The notes: generated by a model not told the origin, from the letters alone. Shown: positions 53,429 through 63,344, counted from the stretch's first letter. The stretch is DNA of 64,000 bases from Bacteroidota bacterium (GCA_020403265.1 JADBXZ010000051.1:62001-126000); one strand, 5' to 3'. Numbers and translations are program-made.

Positions 53429-54002
53429 CCGGTGCTATCAAACATTTTTGATTTTGCCAACTTTGGGTAATTGTAATTTTAAGTTTAGAACAATTCAGGT
53501 AATTACCTTGCTCGTCCCTTAAAATATAGTTAACCCCATTATTCTGAATCAAACGAATAATTACTTCTTTTAATTCTTGTAAATTTAAGTTCTGAGTTTG
53601 GTTGATTAACTGAAAAGCAATTTCATTATTCTTCAAATCCATCACGCTTCCGAGGCTATCCGGCAATTCACCATGTTCTAATCTGCCTTTTAAAAACTGT
53701 TTATAATTTCCTTTCTCATGCGCTATACCCAGTTTTCTTAATTTTTTAATTTTTACCCTTTGAGAAAATGCCGACATGTAAAAAACATGCCGAAATGCGT
53801 CTAATTTTCCTCCATTTTCGTATCTATCCAGTTGAAATACTAGGGATGAATCCTGATAAAATTTATCACAACTACGCTTTATTTTTTTTACTTTGATGGC
53901 GGCAATAGGATGAAAAATAGCCCATTTTAACTCAGGTAAACTAATGGCATTTAGTTGAATTATAAAAAACACACAAAATAAATTAATTAAGATACGTCGC
54001 AT
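53412..54002 (-). CDS. Hypothetical secreted protein with DUF6973-like domain
   Basis: Small exported protein. ATG at 54002 is chosen because it begins a signal peptide (MRRILINLFCVFFIIQLNA); nine more codons upstream would shield it. The body contains NGGKLDAFRHVFYMSAFSQR, later AHEKGN and SVMDLKNNEIAFQL, a pattern of Asp-Ala-Phe-Arg-His, His-Glu and Asp-x-x-Asn-Asn like the DUF6973 group of uncharacterised proteins. The His, Glu and Asp/Asn residues could form a catalytic or metal site, but no activity is known to me. It is convergent with the DUF922-like gene, the two ends overlapping by 17 bases. Confidence 0.65.
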   Translation of the reverse strand: MRRILINLFCVFFIIQLNAISLPELKWAIFHPIAAIKVKKIKRSCDKFYQDSSLVFQLDRYENGGKLDAFRHVFYMSAFSQRVKIKKLRKLGIAHEKGNYKQFLKGRLEHGELPDSLGSVMDLKNNEIAFQLINQTQNLNLQELKEVIIRLIQNNGVNYILRDEQGNYLNCSKLKITITQSWQNQKCLIAPVNSQN

Positions 54003-54100
54003 ATTAAAATCGTCCTGAAAAAAAGCCAATTAACACCCAAATGTTAGTATAATAGGCGAAAATACCAAAAAGCACCTGCAAATACAATTAATTTAGCGGT

Positions 54101-54370
54101 GTGGAAGGAAAACTGGCTATATTAAACAACTTGCTTACTAAAAAACAACATGGTTTAGTAGTTAGTATAAACGATTTAAGGGATAAAGAATTTAGTGGCA
54201 TTAAGCTAAGTTCAGAAGAAAAATATGCCCTTTCTAACTATGATAAATACCGTTTAAGCATTCTGAACGCTCAAACAGATGAGGAAAAATTTCATCACCA
54301 TTACCGTCAATTACAGGTTATTGCCAATTTAAGTGATTGGAGAGAATTTTTGAGTGATGATTTTAATTAA
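54101..54370 (+). CDS. Hypothetical small cytoplasmic protein
   Basis: Not recognised. It has 89 residues, starts at GTG, and has no signal peptide. It is charged and predicted mostly helical (SINDLRDKEFSGIKLSSEEK, QTDEEKFHHHYRQLQVIANL). The frame is consistent in base use with its neighbours and sits ~100 bases ahead of fbp on the same strand, so it could be co-transcribed with it. A link to fbp is only positional. Confidence 0.55.
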   Translation: MEGKLAILNNLLTKKQHGLVVSINDLRDKEFSGIKLSSEEKYALSNYDKYRLSILNAQTDEEKFHHHYRQLQVIANLSDWREFLSDDFN

Positions 54371-54469
54371 TCCACTCGAGTAAACTACCTTTATTTTTCA
54401 TTAAAATAGTTATATTCGTACAATAATTGCGGATTTAACTGCGATTACCAACACAACGTTATCATATTT

Positions 54470-55483
54470 ATGAAAGTAAAAACACTAGGCCAATTCATCA
54501 TTGAGAAACAATCGGATTTCCCATATGCTAAAGGCGAATTATCAAGACTATTGAGAGACATTGGTATTGCTGCCAAAATAGTTAACCGAGAAGTGAGTAA
54601 AGCGGGGTTAGTTGAAATTTTAGGCGAAACAGGTGAAACAAATGTACAAGGTGAAAAGGTTAAAAAATTAGATGTTTTTGCCAATGAACAATTCATAGCC
54701 GCTTTCAAAGCAGGTGGTGAAGTATGCGCCATTGCAAGTGAAGAAAACGATGACATTATACCAATTGATACCGAAATAAGCAAAAATGCCAAATATGTCG
54801 TTGCCATGGATCCATTGGATGGTTCGAGCAACATTGATGTTAATGTTTCTGTTGGTACCATTTTTTCTATCTATAGAAGAACGAGTTTAAGTGGCCCAGG
54901 TACAATTTTGGATTTTATGCAAAGAGGTACCGAACAAGTAGCTGCCGGTTATATAATTTATGGTAGTAGTTGCATGTTGGTTTATACCACAGGTAAGGGC
55001 GTAAACGGTTTTACACTTGATCCGAGTATTGGTGAATTCTGTTTATCCCACCCTAATATGCGTACACCTCAAAATGGCAATGTCTATTCTATTAATGAAG
55101 GCAACTATCTGCATTTCCCTGATGGCGTAAAAAAATACATTAAATATTGCCAAGAGGAAGACAAAGCAACAAACCGTCCATTCAGTAGCCGATACATCGG
55201 CAGTGGCGTTGCAGACATTCACAGAAATTTAATCACAGGTGGCGTTTATATTTATCCTACTACCACCAAATCTCCAAAAGGAAAGCTCCGTTTATTGTAT
55301 GAGTGCAACCCTTTGGCGTATATATTAGAGCAGGCGGGCGGAAAAGCCAGCAATGGAGCTAAAAGAATCATGGAATTAGACATTAATGAATTACATCAGC
55401 GTACGCCACTTTTCATTGGTAGTTCGCAAATGGTAGATAAGGCTCTAGAATTTATGGCCAAGTATAAAACCGAAGAGGTATAA
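54470..55483 (+). CDS. fbp: Fructose-1,6-bisphosphatase, class 1
   Basis: Gluconeogenic enzyme that hydrolyses fructose-1,6-bisphosphate to fructose-6-phosphate. The metal-binding signature is [20 protein letters not shown] near residues 107-126. The class-I active-site motif is [18 protein letters not shown] near 268, and [20 protein letters not shown] near 242. The length of 337 aa fits the class. The N-terminus ([10 protein letters not shown]) matches the family start. It is convergent with the next gene across 50 bases. Confidence 0.97.
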   Translation: MKVKTLGQFIIEKQSDFPYAKGELSRLLRDIGIAAKIVNREVSKAGLVEILGETGETNVQGEKVKKLDVFANEQFIAAFKAGGEVCAIASEENDDIIPIDTEISKNAKYVVAMDPLDGSSNIDVNVSVGTIFSIYRRTSLSGPGTILDFMQRGTEQVAAGYIIYGSSCMLVYTTGKGVNGFTLDPSIGEFCLSHPNMRTPQNGNVYSINEGNYLHFPDGVKKYIKYCQEEDKATNRPFSSRYIGSGVADIHRNLITGGVYIYPTTTKSPKGKLRLLYECNPLAYILEQAGGKASNGAKRIMELDINELHQRTPLFIGSSQMVDKALEFMAKYKTEEV

Positions 55484-55533
55484 AAATTATTGATTTTCGA
55501 CTTAAATGTCGGAGGAATATAAAACATTACTAT

Positions 55534-56847
55534 TTACTCCAACCTAATTTGTTCTCGATAAAGAAATTTCTCTTGTGTGCTATCAAAAGGCCGGTAAACA
55601 TAATATAAACAACCATCTTTCAATTTTATTTTTTGTGCACTGTGATTTTGTAACTGATAGCTTCCTAACTCTTGCCCTGTTGCAGAATTAATTCCTTTAA
55701 TATAATGATGCCCATTGCGGCTAAAAAAAGCGTAAACTTTATTTTGCTGCTTATCAACTAATAATTGTTTCTTCCATTCCTTCCAGTTTTTTGGATGATG
55801 GTAATTAATCTTAACACTATCCAGCAATACCAAATCCTTGGAATAGTGATATAAATAATTAACATAGTGATTAAAAATATGAATGGTGTCCTTTAAAACA
55901 AACAATGGCGCATACAAAGGCTCATAATAATAACTTTTAGTAAAACCACTCATTAATGCTGCCACAATGTATTTATCAATCTTTAATTTATCGGCAATTC
56001 GCCTACATTCGAGCTTAGCATAAGTTGGTAAATATCTGTATTCAATATTATACAGCTTAAGTAAATCGGCATCGCAAACAGTATGAAAACTATTTGAAAG
56101 CGTATCGTTGTTTTTGAGCGAGAAATAAGAAAAGACAGGATAATCAGACCACCAGTTATGATGCAACAAAAATTGATTGATGCTATCATTAACGTTAGCG
56201 TAAAAATTATCGAATTCATTTTTAGGTATCGTCAATGGCCAAAGTTGATTATTTAATACATCAATTCGCAACACAGTATCTTTACAGACCAAATCCGTAT
56301 AACCTTCAAAATCTTTGTAAAAGTACTTTGGCTCACCGGCCTCTTTTGGAATAAAATAATTACTAATTAGACTACCGCTTGAAGACACTAATTTTAGCTC
56401 CGCCGTTTTTAACTCGTTAGTTGAAGTCAATAAAATATACTTGTCTTCAAAAAAATCAAAATCATAAATACTGAATTTAGGGCTGCTGCAAAGCGTTTCC
56501 GGTTTCTGCTTAGCATAAACATCAATTGCCTGCAAATCAGTAATGCGTTGTTTAAGTTTTATAAGTACTTTTATTGTGTCAGTTGCACTTGCCTGTATTT
56601 GCTTGTATTGAACCTGAAAATCACTGTGAACAACTAATAATTGTACTTTTTGATTGAAGCTGGCAGGAATCTCAAAATTGCCATTCTTATCTGTAATGTA
56701 TTTTTTACCATCCGAATTTAATTGGATGATTGCTCCAGCGATTGCCTTTTGATTAGTTTCAGAAATAACTCTCCCGGTAATGCGCTGTTGCTGAGCAAAT
56801 AAAACTGAGTTCAGAACTACAAAAAGTATTATCCTAATCACCTTCAT
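55534..56847 (-). CDS. Carboxypeptidase-regulatory-like and beta-propeller surface protein
   Basis: Exported protein of 437 aa. After the signal peptide (MKVIRIILFVVLNSVLFAQQ) comes a carboxypeptidase D regulatory-like fold: RITGRVISETNQKAIAGAII to KNGNFEIPASFN, residues ~22-95, as at the N-terminus of TonB-dependent receptors. Here, however, the remainder (from ~110) is a propeller-like repeat region (FSIYDFDFFEDKYILLTSTN, ELKTAELKLVSSSG), not a barrel. Function unknown; possibly an envelope protein that presents the regulatory-like domain. It is monocistronic; its promoter must lie near the palindrome at 56891-56920. Confidence 0.7.
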   Translation of the reverse strand: MKVIRIILFVVLNSVLFAQQQRITGRVISETNQKAIAGAIIQLNSDGKKYITDKNGNFEIPASFNQKVQLLVVHSDFQVQYKQIQASATDTIKVLIKLKQRITDLQAIDVYAKQKPETLCSSPKFSIYDFDFFEDKYILLTSTNELKTAELKLVSSSGSLISNYFIPKEAGEPKYFYKDFEGYTDLVCKDTVLRIDVLNNQLWPLTIPKNEFDNFYANVNDSINQFLLHHNWWSDYPVFSYFSLKNNDTLSNSFHTVCDADLLKLYNIEYRYLPTYAKLECRRIADKLKIDKYIVAALMSGFTKSYYYEPLYAPLFVLKDTIHIFNHYVNYLYHYSKDLVLLDSVKINYHHPKNWKEWKKQLLVDKQQNKVYAFFSRNGHHYIKGINSATGQELGSYQLQNHSAQKIKLKDGCLYYVYRPFDSTQEKFLYREQIRLE

Positions 56848-56890
56848 TCTACATATATGACGAATAGGATTCTAAATTCCATAAACCCAT

Positions 56891-56920
56891 TTTATTCATT
56901 TGGAAATCCAAATGAATAAA
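56891..56920. promoter_or_regulatory. Perfect palindrome with 14-base arms
   Basis: TTTATTCATTTGGA and its exact complement enclose a two-base loop, 44 bases upstream of the start of the propeller gene. The core CATTTGG/CCAAATG recurs at 56938-56945 (ACCATTTG) and 56964-56971 (CAAATGGT). This could be an operator for the gene at 55534-56847, or a hairpin element. Confidence 0.4.
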
Positions 56921-57103
56921 CGATGTAAGAAAATTAACCATTTGTTCATGAAAATATGTAACCCAAATGGTGATTTTCTAAATCGGGTTTACCTGCTGTA
57001 GGCAGGATAACCCCAATTAATACAAGTAGTTAGGCTAATTCTTAGCCTCCTATTGCATAAATTGGGATAAAATTTAGAGTGAAGATAAAACTTTATGTAT
57101 ATA

Positions 57104-57232
57104 ATACCATTTATAAATTAAAAATAGTCTAAATCATTTAAGTCACCCTGAGCGTAGTCGAAGGGTGCTTCAATATCAGACTTCGACTACGCTCAGTCTG
57201 ACAATAGAATATTTAACAATTATAAATGGTAT
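57104..57232. mobile_element. MITE-like element with twin hairpins
   Basis: Terminal inverted repeats ATACCATTTATAA (57104-57116 and the complement at 57220-57232) enclose two hairpins of the dispersed family: CACCC-TGAGCGTAGTCGAA-GGGTG (57144-57167) and CAGAC-TTCGACTACGCTCA-GTCTG (57177-57200). Together they form an inverted pair. It ends three bases before the aroE stop codon. It contains no reading frame. It may act as the aroE terminator as well as being a mobile or REP-type element. Confidence 0.6.
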
Positions 57233-57235
57233 AAC

Positions 57236-57973
57236 TTATTCTTGCCATATTTCCCAGGCTTTTTCTGCTTGCTGATGGAGCATACTCAAACCATTCACAA
57301 TCAAGGCTCCCTGTGCTTTGCACTTTAATAAGAATTGGGTTTCCGGTGGGTTATAAATTAAATCATAACATAAGTGCTCAGGCGTAATAAATTCATATGG
57401 AATCTGAGGGGACTCATTTAAATCAGGGAATAATCCAATAGGTGTACAATTTACAATCAATTTACACGCATTAATAACATTTGCATTTAAGGAGTCATAA
57501 GTAATTACCTTAGGATTTGCTTGTTGGGTTCTTGATAAATAAAAAACATCAACGCCAATTTTTTGTAAAGCGTAAGCAACCGCCTTCGAGGATCCGCCGG
57601 TACCAATAATTAAAGCCTTATTGTGTATTGGTTCCAGAAAGGGTTTAATGCTTTGCGAAAAACCATAACAATCCGTATTAAACCCAATACTTTTTCCATT
57701 TGCTATTTTAATGCAATTAACTGCATTAATCTCTTTTGCTTCATTACTTAATTCCGAAAGATAAGGTATGATTTGTGTTTTATAAGGGTTGGTAACATTA
57801 AGTCCAACTACCTCCGGATCGTTTAATAGATTATTTACCCGACTCAAATCACTAAACTCATAATTACTGTAGACATAATTAGATAATGACAATTTAAGAA
57901 ATTTAGCATCAAAATATCCTTTTGAAAACGAATGAGATAATTTTTCACCAATTAAACCAAACTTTCTAGTCAT
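57236..57973 (-). CDS. aroE: Shikimate dehydrogenase
   Basis: Reduces 3-dehydroshikimate to shikimate with NADPH in the aromatic amino acid pathway. The N-terminal substrate domain contains KLSHSFSKGYFDAKF (shikimate-binding serines) and GLNVTNPYKTQIIPYL with the catalytic lysine. Next are INAVNCI and IGFNTDCYGF with the catalytic aspartate. The NADP-binding Rossmann motif is IIGTGGSSKAVAYAL near residue 122. The length of ~245 aa is slightly short, as usual in Bacteroidota. ATG at 57973 overlaps the stop of the zinc-ribbon gene (57966) as ATGACTAG; an ATG two codons earlier is possible. Its 3' end abuts the MITE-like element. Confidence 0.95.
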   Translation of the reverse strand: MTRKFGLIGEKLSHSFSKGYFDAKFLKLSLSNYVYSNYEFSDLSRVNNLLNDPEVVGLNVTNPYKTQIIPYLSELSNEAKEINAVNCIKIANGKSIGFNTDCYGFSQSIKPFLEPIHNKALIIGTGGSSKAVAYALQKIGVDVFYLSRTQQANPKVITYDSLNANVINACKLIVNCTPIGLFPDLNESPQIPYEFITPEHLCYDLIYNPPETQFLLKCKAQGALIVNGLSMLHQQAEKAWEIWQE

Positions 57974-59252
57974 TACCATTACTTAATGCTATTAAATCTA
58001 ACTTCCACAAGACCTTACCTGAGGCAGGATCTAAACAAAAGAATTTTTTAGGATATGATTGTATGCTCACATACAGTTTATCCTCATTCTTAAAAGTAAA
58101 ACAATTCGCTGTTCCATCAGCTGATTTAAAGAATTCGGATAATTCAGTTGTTTCCCAATCTGTTTTTCCGTTTGAATTAATGTATGCGACCTTAACTTCG
58201 GTTTTTTTTGAAAGATCATCCTTAAATGCTAAAACAATTCCATTTTGAAACCTACTCAAAAACTTTGGAGCACAATACACTTTATTACTAACTAATTTAG
58301 CCTTTTTAATTCCATACACCCTGTTCTGTGGTCGATTTAATTTATCAATGTAACTAGTGTCATCAATCCCTATTTTAAACTCCGGCTTCAAGGTATCACA
58401 ATTTTTAGTAGCTAAAACCAAAAATGGGTGTTCGTGTTCAGTAAAAAAAACTTTCGTTTGCTCAATTGTTGCAGCTTTTTGATTCCAATAAGCATCATAG
58501 TTATAAAGCTTATCCGTTTGCACATTATAAAAATATTCTACGCCAAGGTTGTTTTTTAATCTATAAACCGGTTCATTGTACTCTTTACTAATACTGGAAA
58601 TGCCAGACTCTAATTCCTTAAATTTTAGAGGTAAAAAGTTAGAACCTACTTTTTGTTTTAAACTTAACGGGTCAAATGCAATTAAGCCGCTATCTTTAGA
58701 AATGCAATAAATTAAGCCATTTAAATAATTAAAGTTTGGAACATCACCAAAAGTTAAGGCTTGCCAATTATCGTAAAACAAATCTTTTTCAATTACTATT
58801 TTTTTGGTGGATGGATTATATACACTGGCACTAATTCTGGCACTATCCAATGTGTTAGTTTGAAGCTTTGAAATAACGATGATGGACTCCGATGTTTTTG
58901 TTACCGCAATAAATGCATCTTGAATAGAAGGTTTTTGCCGCTTAGCACTTAATTCAACTCCACCATGTATGATGTATTTACGCTGAGGTTTTACCAGAAA
59001 AAACATGACCCCGGAAATTCCAATCAAAATAAAAAAAACAAGTGCCAAAATTAAGGCGTTATAAGAATTCTTGTGTTTTGACTCATTGGCCTTAGCTGTT
59101 GTCCAAACCTCCACCAATGGTTGTTTGGGTGAAACAGGTTCCTTTACAACAAATGTTGTTTGGCAATAATTACACTTATACTCCCTCTCGTTGAGTTTAA
59201 ATACACTTGAAGCGCCACAACTCGGACATTCTATTTTTTTAGTTACGGCCAT
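57966..59252 (-). CDS. Zinc-ribbon, membrane-anchored, PQQ-like propeller protein
   Basis: No family name recognised. The N-terminus is a zinc ribbon with two CxxC pairs: KIECPSCGASSVF and YKCNYCQTTF (residues ~8-35). A membrane helix (NALILALVFFILIGISGVMFFLV) follows near 65-87. The C-terminal ~330 residues form a WD/PQQ-like propeller with a recognisable last blade (YPKKFFCLDPASGKVLWKLDLIAL). The topology would place the ribbon in the cytoplasm and the propeller outside. It lies between tex (stop and start adjacent) and aroE (overlapping), so the three share one transcript. Confidence 0.7.
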   Translation of the reverse strand: MAVTKKIECPSCGASSVFKLNEREYKCNYCQTTFVVKEPVSPKQPLVEVWTTAKANESKHKNSYNALILALVFFILIGISGVMFFLVKPQRKYIIHGGVELSAKRQKPSIQDAFIAVTKTSESIIVISKLQTNTLDSARISASVYNPSTKKIVIEKDLFYDNWQALTFGDVPNFNYLNGLIYCISKDSGLIAFDPLSLKQKVGSNFLPLKFKELESGISSISKEYNEPVYRLKNNLGVEYFYNVQTDKLYNYDAYWNQKAATIEQTKVFFTEHEHPFLVLATKNCDTLKPEFKIGIDDTSYIDKLNRPQNRVYGIKKAKLVSNKVYCAPKFLSRFQNGIVLAFKDDLSKKTEVKVAYINSNGKTDWETTELSEFFKSADGTANCFTFKNEDKLYVSIQSYPKKFFCLDPASGKVLWKLDLIALSNGND

Positions 59253-61517
59253 CTATTTACCAAACTTTCCTTTTAAAGCAGCTAGGGCACTTTGCATATC
59301 TGAATGACCTGCCTTCTTTTCCTTCGATGTAAATTTAATATTTTCACCTAAACTATTTTGCTGCTTAGCCTGCCCCTCCCCTTTCATGCTTAATCCGATG
59401 CGTTTGCGTTTAACATCCACTTCTGTGACATTCACCCAAACTTTTTGTCCAACTTTCACTATTTTGTTGGGATCATCAATAAATGTATCGCTTAATTGAG
59501 AAATATGCACTAAGCCATCCTGATGAACACCAACATCTATAAAAGCACCAAAATTAGTAACATTGGTAACAATGCCGGGTAAACGCATACCTTCGCGTAA
59601 GTCGCTAATTTCATGAACATTTTCATCAAATGAAAACACTTCAAAACTTTTACGAGGATCCCTTCCCGGTTTTTCTAATTCATTTAAAATATCTTTCAAG
59701 GTTGGCAAACCAACTGTTTCTGTAACGTAATCCGTAAGGACTATTTTTTTTCTTAACTCTTTTTCAGTCATCAAATCTTCAACTCCACAGTTTAAATCAG
59801 AAGCCATTTTTTGAACAATGTGATAACTTTCAGGATGAACAGCGCTTGCATCCAATGGGTTTATACTTTTTCGTAATCTAAGAAATCCTGCACACTGCTC
59901 AAACACCTTCTCTCCCATTCTTGGAACATTTAATAAATCTTGTCTTGTTTGAAAAGCACCGTTTTGGTTTCGGAAATTAACGATATTAAGTGCTAATGAA
60001 GGTCCAATGCCAGAGACATAACTCAATAATTCTTTAGAGGCTGTATTTAACTCCACTCCAACAGCATTTACACAACTACTAACTACTTCATCCAACTTAC
60101 TTTTCAATAAATTTTGATCTACGTCGTGTTGATACTGCCCTACACCAATAGACTTTGGATCGATTTTAACTAGTTCAGCCAATGGATCAGCTAATCGACG
60201 GCCAATGCTCACTGCTCCCCTTACAGTAACATCCTTATCAGGAAATTCTTCACGTGCCACATCACTCGCCGAGTAAACTGAAGCACCAGCTTCACTCACC
60301 ACAATTACAGGAATAGATTTTGGCAAAACATCAATGGCTCTTACAAATTGTTCTGTCTCTCTACTCGCCGTACCATTTCCAATTGCAATAGCTTCTAAAT
60401 TATGTTTTTGAAGAAAAGCCAACACAATCATTTCAGCCTCTATTGTTTTTCGTTGAGGCTCATGCGGATAAATGACTGCTTCTTCCAATAATTTACCTTC
60501 GCGGTTTAAAGCTACTACCTTGCAACCGGTTCTAAATCCGGGGTCAATAGCCAATATTGCTTTTTGTCCAAGTGGAGAAGCCAATAATAATTCGCGCAAA
60601 TTATCTGCAAAAACGGTTATTGCTTTTTCATCTGCCAGTTGTTTGGTAAACAAACGCATTTCGGCTTCTATGCTTGGTTGCAATAGTCGTTTGTAACCAT
60701 CTTCTATGGCCAACTTAAGCTGCGTGGCGCATTCTCCTCGAGACTTAATAATCTTTCGTTCGATTAACAATAGCGCTTCTTGTTCATCAATACAAATGTC
60801 TAAAATTAATACATCCTCTTTCTCTCCTCTGCGCATTGCTAACATCCGGTGGCTTGGACATGTATTTAATTTCTCCTCCCATTCAAAGTAATCTTCAAAC
60901 TTTTCACCTACCTCTTCTTTACCTTTAATAACTCTGCTCTTAACAATTGCTGTTTTTTTAAATTGCTCACGAATAGTTTCACGCACAATTGCGTCTTCGG
61001 AAATGATTTCAGCCACAATGTCCCTAGCTCCTTGTAGTGCCTCTAAAACAGATTTCACTTCCTTTTCCTCACTAATAAATTTTTCAGCTTCTTCAAAAAC
61101 CAAATCACTCTTTTGCTCCAATATAAACTCTGCAAGCGGAGCTAAACCTTTTTCCCTCGCAACAGTTGCCTTTGTTCTGCGCTTTGGTTTATATGGCAAA
61201 TACAAATCCTCTAACTTACTTAAGGTGTCAGCATCGTATAATAAATTAGCTAATTCAGGTGTTAATTTACCCTGACCTTCAATGGATTTTAAAATACTTT
61301 CCCGACGTTGCTCCAGCTGTCGGATGCGCTCAATTTCATTCTTGATATTAATAATGGCAACTTCATCCAAATTTCCGGTGGCTTCTTTACGGTAACGCGC
61401 AATAAACGGTACAGTGGCGCCTTCATCTAATAACTGAACTGTGGCTGTTACATCATTTAAATTAAGATTCAAAATTAATGCAACAGCATTAATAATTTTT
61501 TTTTCCGAATTGATCAT
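59253..61517 (-). CDS. tex: Tex family RNA-binding transcription accessory protein
   Basis: Cytoplasmic nucleic-acid-binding protein; relatives act in transcription and rRNA maintenance, the exact role being unsettled. In order: an N-terminal helical region (ATVPFIARYRKEATGNLDEV, residues ~30-55), a YqgF-like RNase-H fold near 320 (LLASPLGQKAILAIDPGFRTGCKVVALN), helix-hairpin-helix motifs (ELLSYVSGIGPSLALNIV and LLNVPRMGEKVFEQCAGFLR), and a C-terminal S1 domain (GIVTNVTNFGAFIDVGVHQDGLVHISQL). I use ATG at 61517 (754 aa), since family members begin MINxEKxI; an in-frame ATG at 61568 adds 17 unrelated residues. It heads the tex-zinc-ribbon-aroE run. Confidence 0.95.
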   Translation of the reverse strand: MINSEKKIINAVALILNLNLNDVTATVQLLDEGATVPFIARYRKEATGNLDEVAIINIKNEIERIRQLEQRRESILKSIEGQGKLTPELANLLYDADTLSKLEDLYLPYKPKRRTKATVAREKGLAPLAEFILEQKSDLVFEEAEKFISEEKEVKSVLEALQGARDIVAEIISEDAIVRETIREQFKKTAIVKSRVIKGKEEVGEKFEDYFEWEEKLNTCPSHRMLAMRRGEKEDVLILDICIDEQEALLLIERKIIKSRGECATQLKLAIEDGYKRLLQPSIEAEMRLFTKQLADEKAITVFADNLRELLLASPLGQKAILAIDPGFRTGCKVVALNREGKLLEEAVIYPHEPQRKTIEAEMIVLAFLQKHNLEAIAIGNGTASRETEQFVRAIDVLPKSIPVIVVSEAGASVYSASDVAREEFPDKDVTVRGAVSIGRRLADPLAELVKIDPKSIGVGQYQHDVDQNLLKSKLDEVVSSCVNAVGVELNTASKELLSYVSGIGPSLALNIVNFRNQNGAFQTRQDLLNVPRMGEKVFEQCAGFLRLRKSINPLDASAVHPESYHIVQKMASDLNCGVEDLMTEKELRKKIVLTDYVTETVGLPTLKDILNELEKPGRDPRKSFEVFSFDENVHEISDLREGMRLPGIVTNVTNFGAFIDVGVHQDGLVHISQLSDTFIDDPNKIVKVGQKVWVNVTEVDVKRKRIGLSMKGEGQAKQQNSLGENIKFTSKEKKAGHSDMQSALAALKGKFGK

Positions 61518-61581
61518 GCTTAAATTTAGACTAAAATGCAGGAAATTTGTACTTAAACTTTTTAACAAAAAACACCAACAA

Positions 61582-63303
61582 TTAACCCATTAGGTTAGAC
61601 TTCCAAAGTTTATAATTGGCTGATTCTTCATTTATAGAAAGTTTGTAATTTGGAAAATAGGTTGTACCCTTTTTATCCTTAGTTATTTTTATAGTTTTAA
61701 TTGCATCTGCGCTATTAAGCGTTAAAATAATTTCATCTTCATCACTAAAGTAATTTAACCAATGGTTTAAATTAGACCTCAAAACAATTGAATTAACGGC
61801 AATTATTTCGTCACCTTGAAATAACCCCGACTTCCAAGAAGGACTATAAGGTGCCACCATACTTACCTTTGCATTAGTTCCGGAATCAATTGTTTTAAAA
61901 CCAAACAAATGCTCACTACAATTTGTATTTGCCTTTTTATCCAGTTGAATATTTATATAACTAAAAGCTTCTTGAAGCCCTGTTTCAAAATCATTGGTCC
62001 CGTAAACATAAAAACTAAAAAAAGAACTTAAATCTTCTCCGGATAGTTCATTGGCGAGTAAAATAATATCTTGTTCGGCATAGCCTTTGTTTTGTTTGCC
62101 AAAACGTTCGTAAAGCAACACACACAAATCTCTGAGTGATTTAGAATTATTAGTTGCCTTCATTAACTTAACATCAAGCATCAAAGCAATTAAATTTCCT
62201 TCGTCATATATGTTTGTTTTGCGATATGGAGCACCGGGCACATAGCCATCCAACCAGGTTTCCCAACTGCTTGCGGCAACACTTAAATTATATCGACCGA
62301 AGTTGTGAAAGTGCTTCTGCATTCTTTCCTCCAGCGTTTTAAAATAATCCTGATTATTAAATACACCGGAACTTAAAAGTAACTTATCTCCATAATAGGT
62401 TGTAAAACCTTCATAAACATATCCTGTACGTGCATAATTTTCAGTATTGTATTGATACGGCAACATTTCTACAGGCCTGATATACTTAATATTCCATGTG
62501 TGAAATAACTCATGGCAACTAACTCCTAAAACATCTTCATAGGTCTCGCCCTGATTAATGGCATATCCCGGGCCAATAGCAATAACAGTATTTTTTTGAT
62601 GTTCTACACCATGGTAGAATTTATAATTCAGAATTTGAAAAATAAAATGATATTCGTTAACCGGACAATCACCCCAAAAATCAATCATTTTATCTGTAAA
62701 AGCAATGAAGTCCTTTTTGTATAACTCCCAATTAGGCTTACAGGTACCTATAAAATGAAGGTGAAAAACACAATTTCTACTTGTATAACTGCCAGACTGA
62801 ACATATGGCGACGCAACAAAAGGCGAGTCAACCAATTCATCATAATTAGTCGCGGAAAGGGTTTTAGCATTAACAGGTAAGGATGTTACTATTTTATAGT
62901 GATCCGGAATATTTAATTCAATTTGATGCTGCATTTTTTCAAAACCCTTTACACGCATGCAACAATGAACCGGATTAATGTAAATTTGATTAACATCAGC
63001 AAAGCACGCGCCAGCATTTAATTCATTGCTATAATAACTATAGGTAATCTTCAAATACTTTAACCCTTTTGTTTGAATTAGCCAAGTTTCTTTATCAGTT
63101 TTAATGTAATTAATAGGTTGATTGGTGTCATCAAACACATCAACACGTTTGATGTTTTTACTGAAATTACCAAACTCGTACCTCCCTGGTCGCCATGACG
63201 GCAATACAAGCTCCACCGCATCTTGGTTTAACGCAGAAACTGTTAAATCGATATACACATAATGCGACGCAGGGTTTTTTTGATAGAATAAATAATGAAT
63301 CAT
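61582..63303 (-). CDS. M61 family metallopeptidase with PDZ domain
   Basis: Zinc aminopeptidase of the M61 (glycyl aminopeptidase) family. The HExxH site is GVSCHELFHTWNIKYIRPVEM near residues 252-272, followed by the M61-typical ENYARTGYVYEGFTTYYGDKLL, where the glutamate of YEGFT is the third zinc ligand. The N-terminal ~170 residues form the beta-rich domain (VELVLPSWRPGRYEFGNFSK). The C-terminal PDZ domain (VAPYSPSWKSGLFQGDEIIA) recognises substrate ends. No signal peptide is visible, so it is probably cytoplasmic, though some members are exported. It is divergent from the TPR gene (41 bases). Confidence 0.93.
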   Translation of the reverse strand: MIHYLFYQKNPASHYVYIDLTVSALNQDAVELVLPSWRPGRYEFGNFSKNIKRVDVFDDTNQPINYIKTDKETWLIQTKGLKYLKITYSYYSNELNAGACFADVNQIYINPVHCCMRVKGFEKMQHQIELNIPDHYKIVTSLPVNAKTLSATNYDELVDSPFVASPYVQSGSYTSRNCVFHLHFIGTCKPNWELYKKDFIAFTDKMIDFWGDCPVNEYHFIFQILNYKFYHGVEHQKNTVIAIGPGYAINQGETYEDVLGVSCHELFHTWNIKYIRPVEMLPYQYNTENYARTGYVYEGFTTYYGDKLLLSSGVFNNQDYFKTLEERMQKHFHNFGRYNLSVAASSWETWLDGYVPGAPYRKTNIYDEGNLIALMLDVKLMKATNNSKSLRDLCVLLYERFGKQNKGYAEQDIILLANELSGEDLSSFFSFYVYGTNDFETGLQEAFSYINIQLDKKANTNCSEHLFGFKTIDSGTNAKVSMVAPYSPSWKSGLFQGDEIIAVNSIVLRSNLNHWLNYFSDEDEIILTLNSADAIKTIKITKDKKGTTYFPNYKLSINEESANYKLWKSNLMG

Positions 63304-63329
63304 TGTAAAAATTTAATTTAATAAATGTA

Positions 63330-63337
63330 TATATTTA
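63330..63337 (+). promoter_or_regulatory. Possible promoter of the TPR gene
   Basis: TATATTTA resembles the -7 consensus, with TTG about 24 bases upstream (63303-63305) as -33 element. The start codon follows only eight bases later, so the transcript would be nearly leaderless. Confidence 0.35.
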
Positions 63338-63344
63338 CGTTAAT

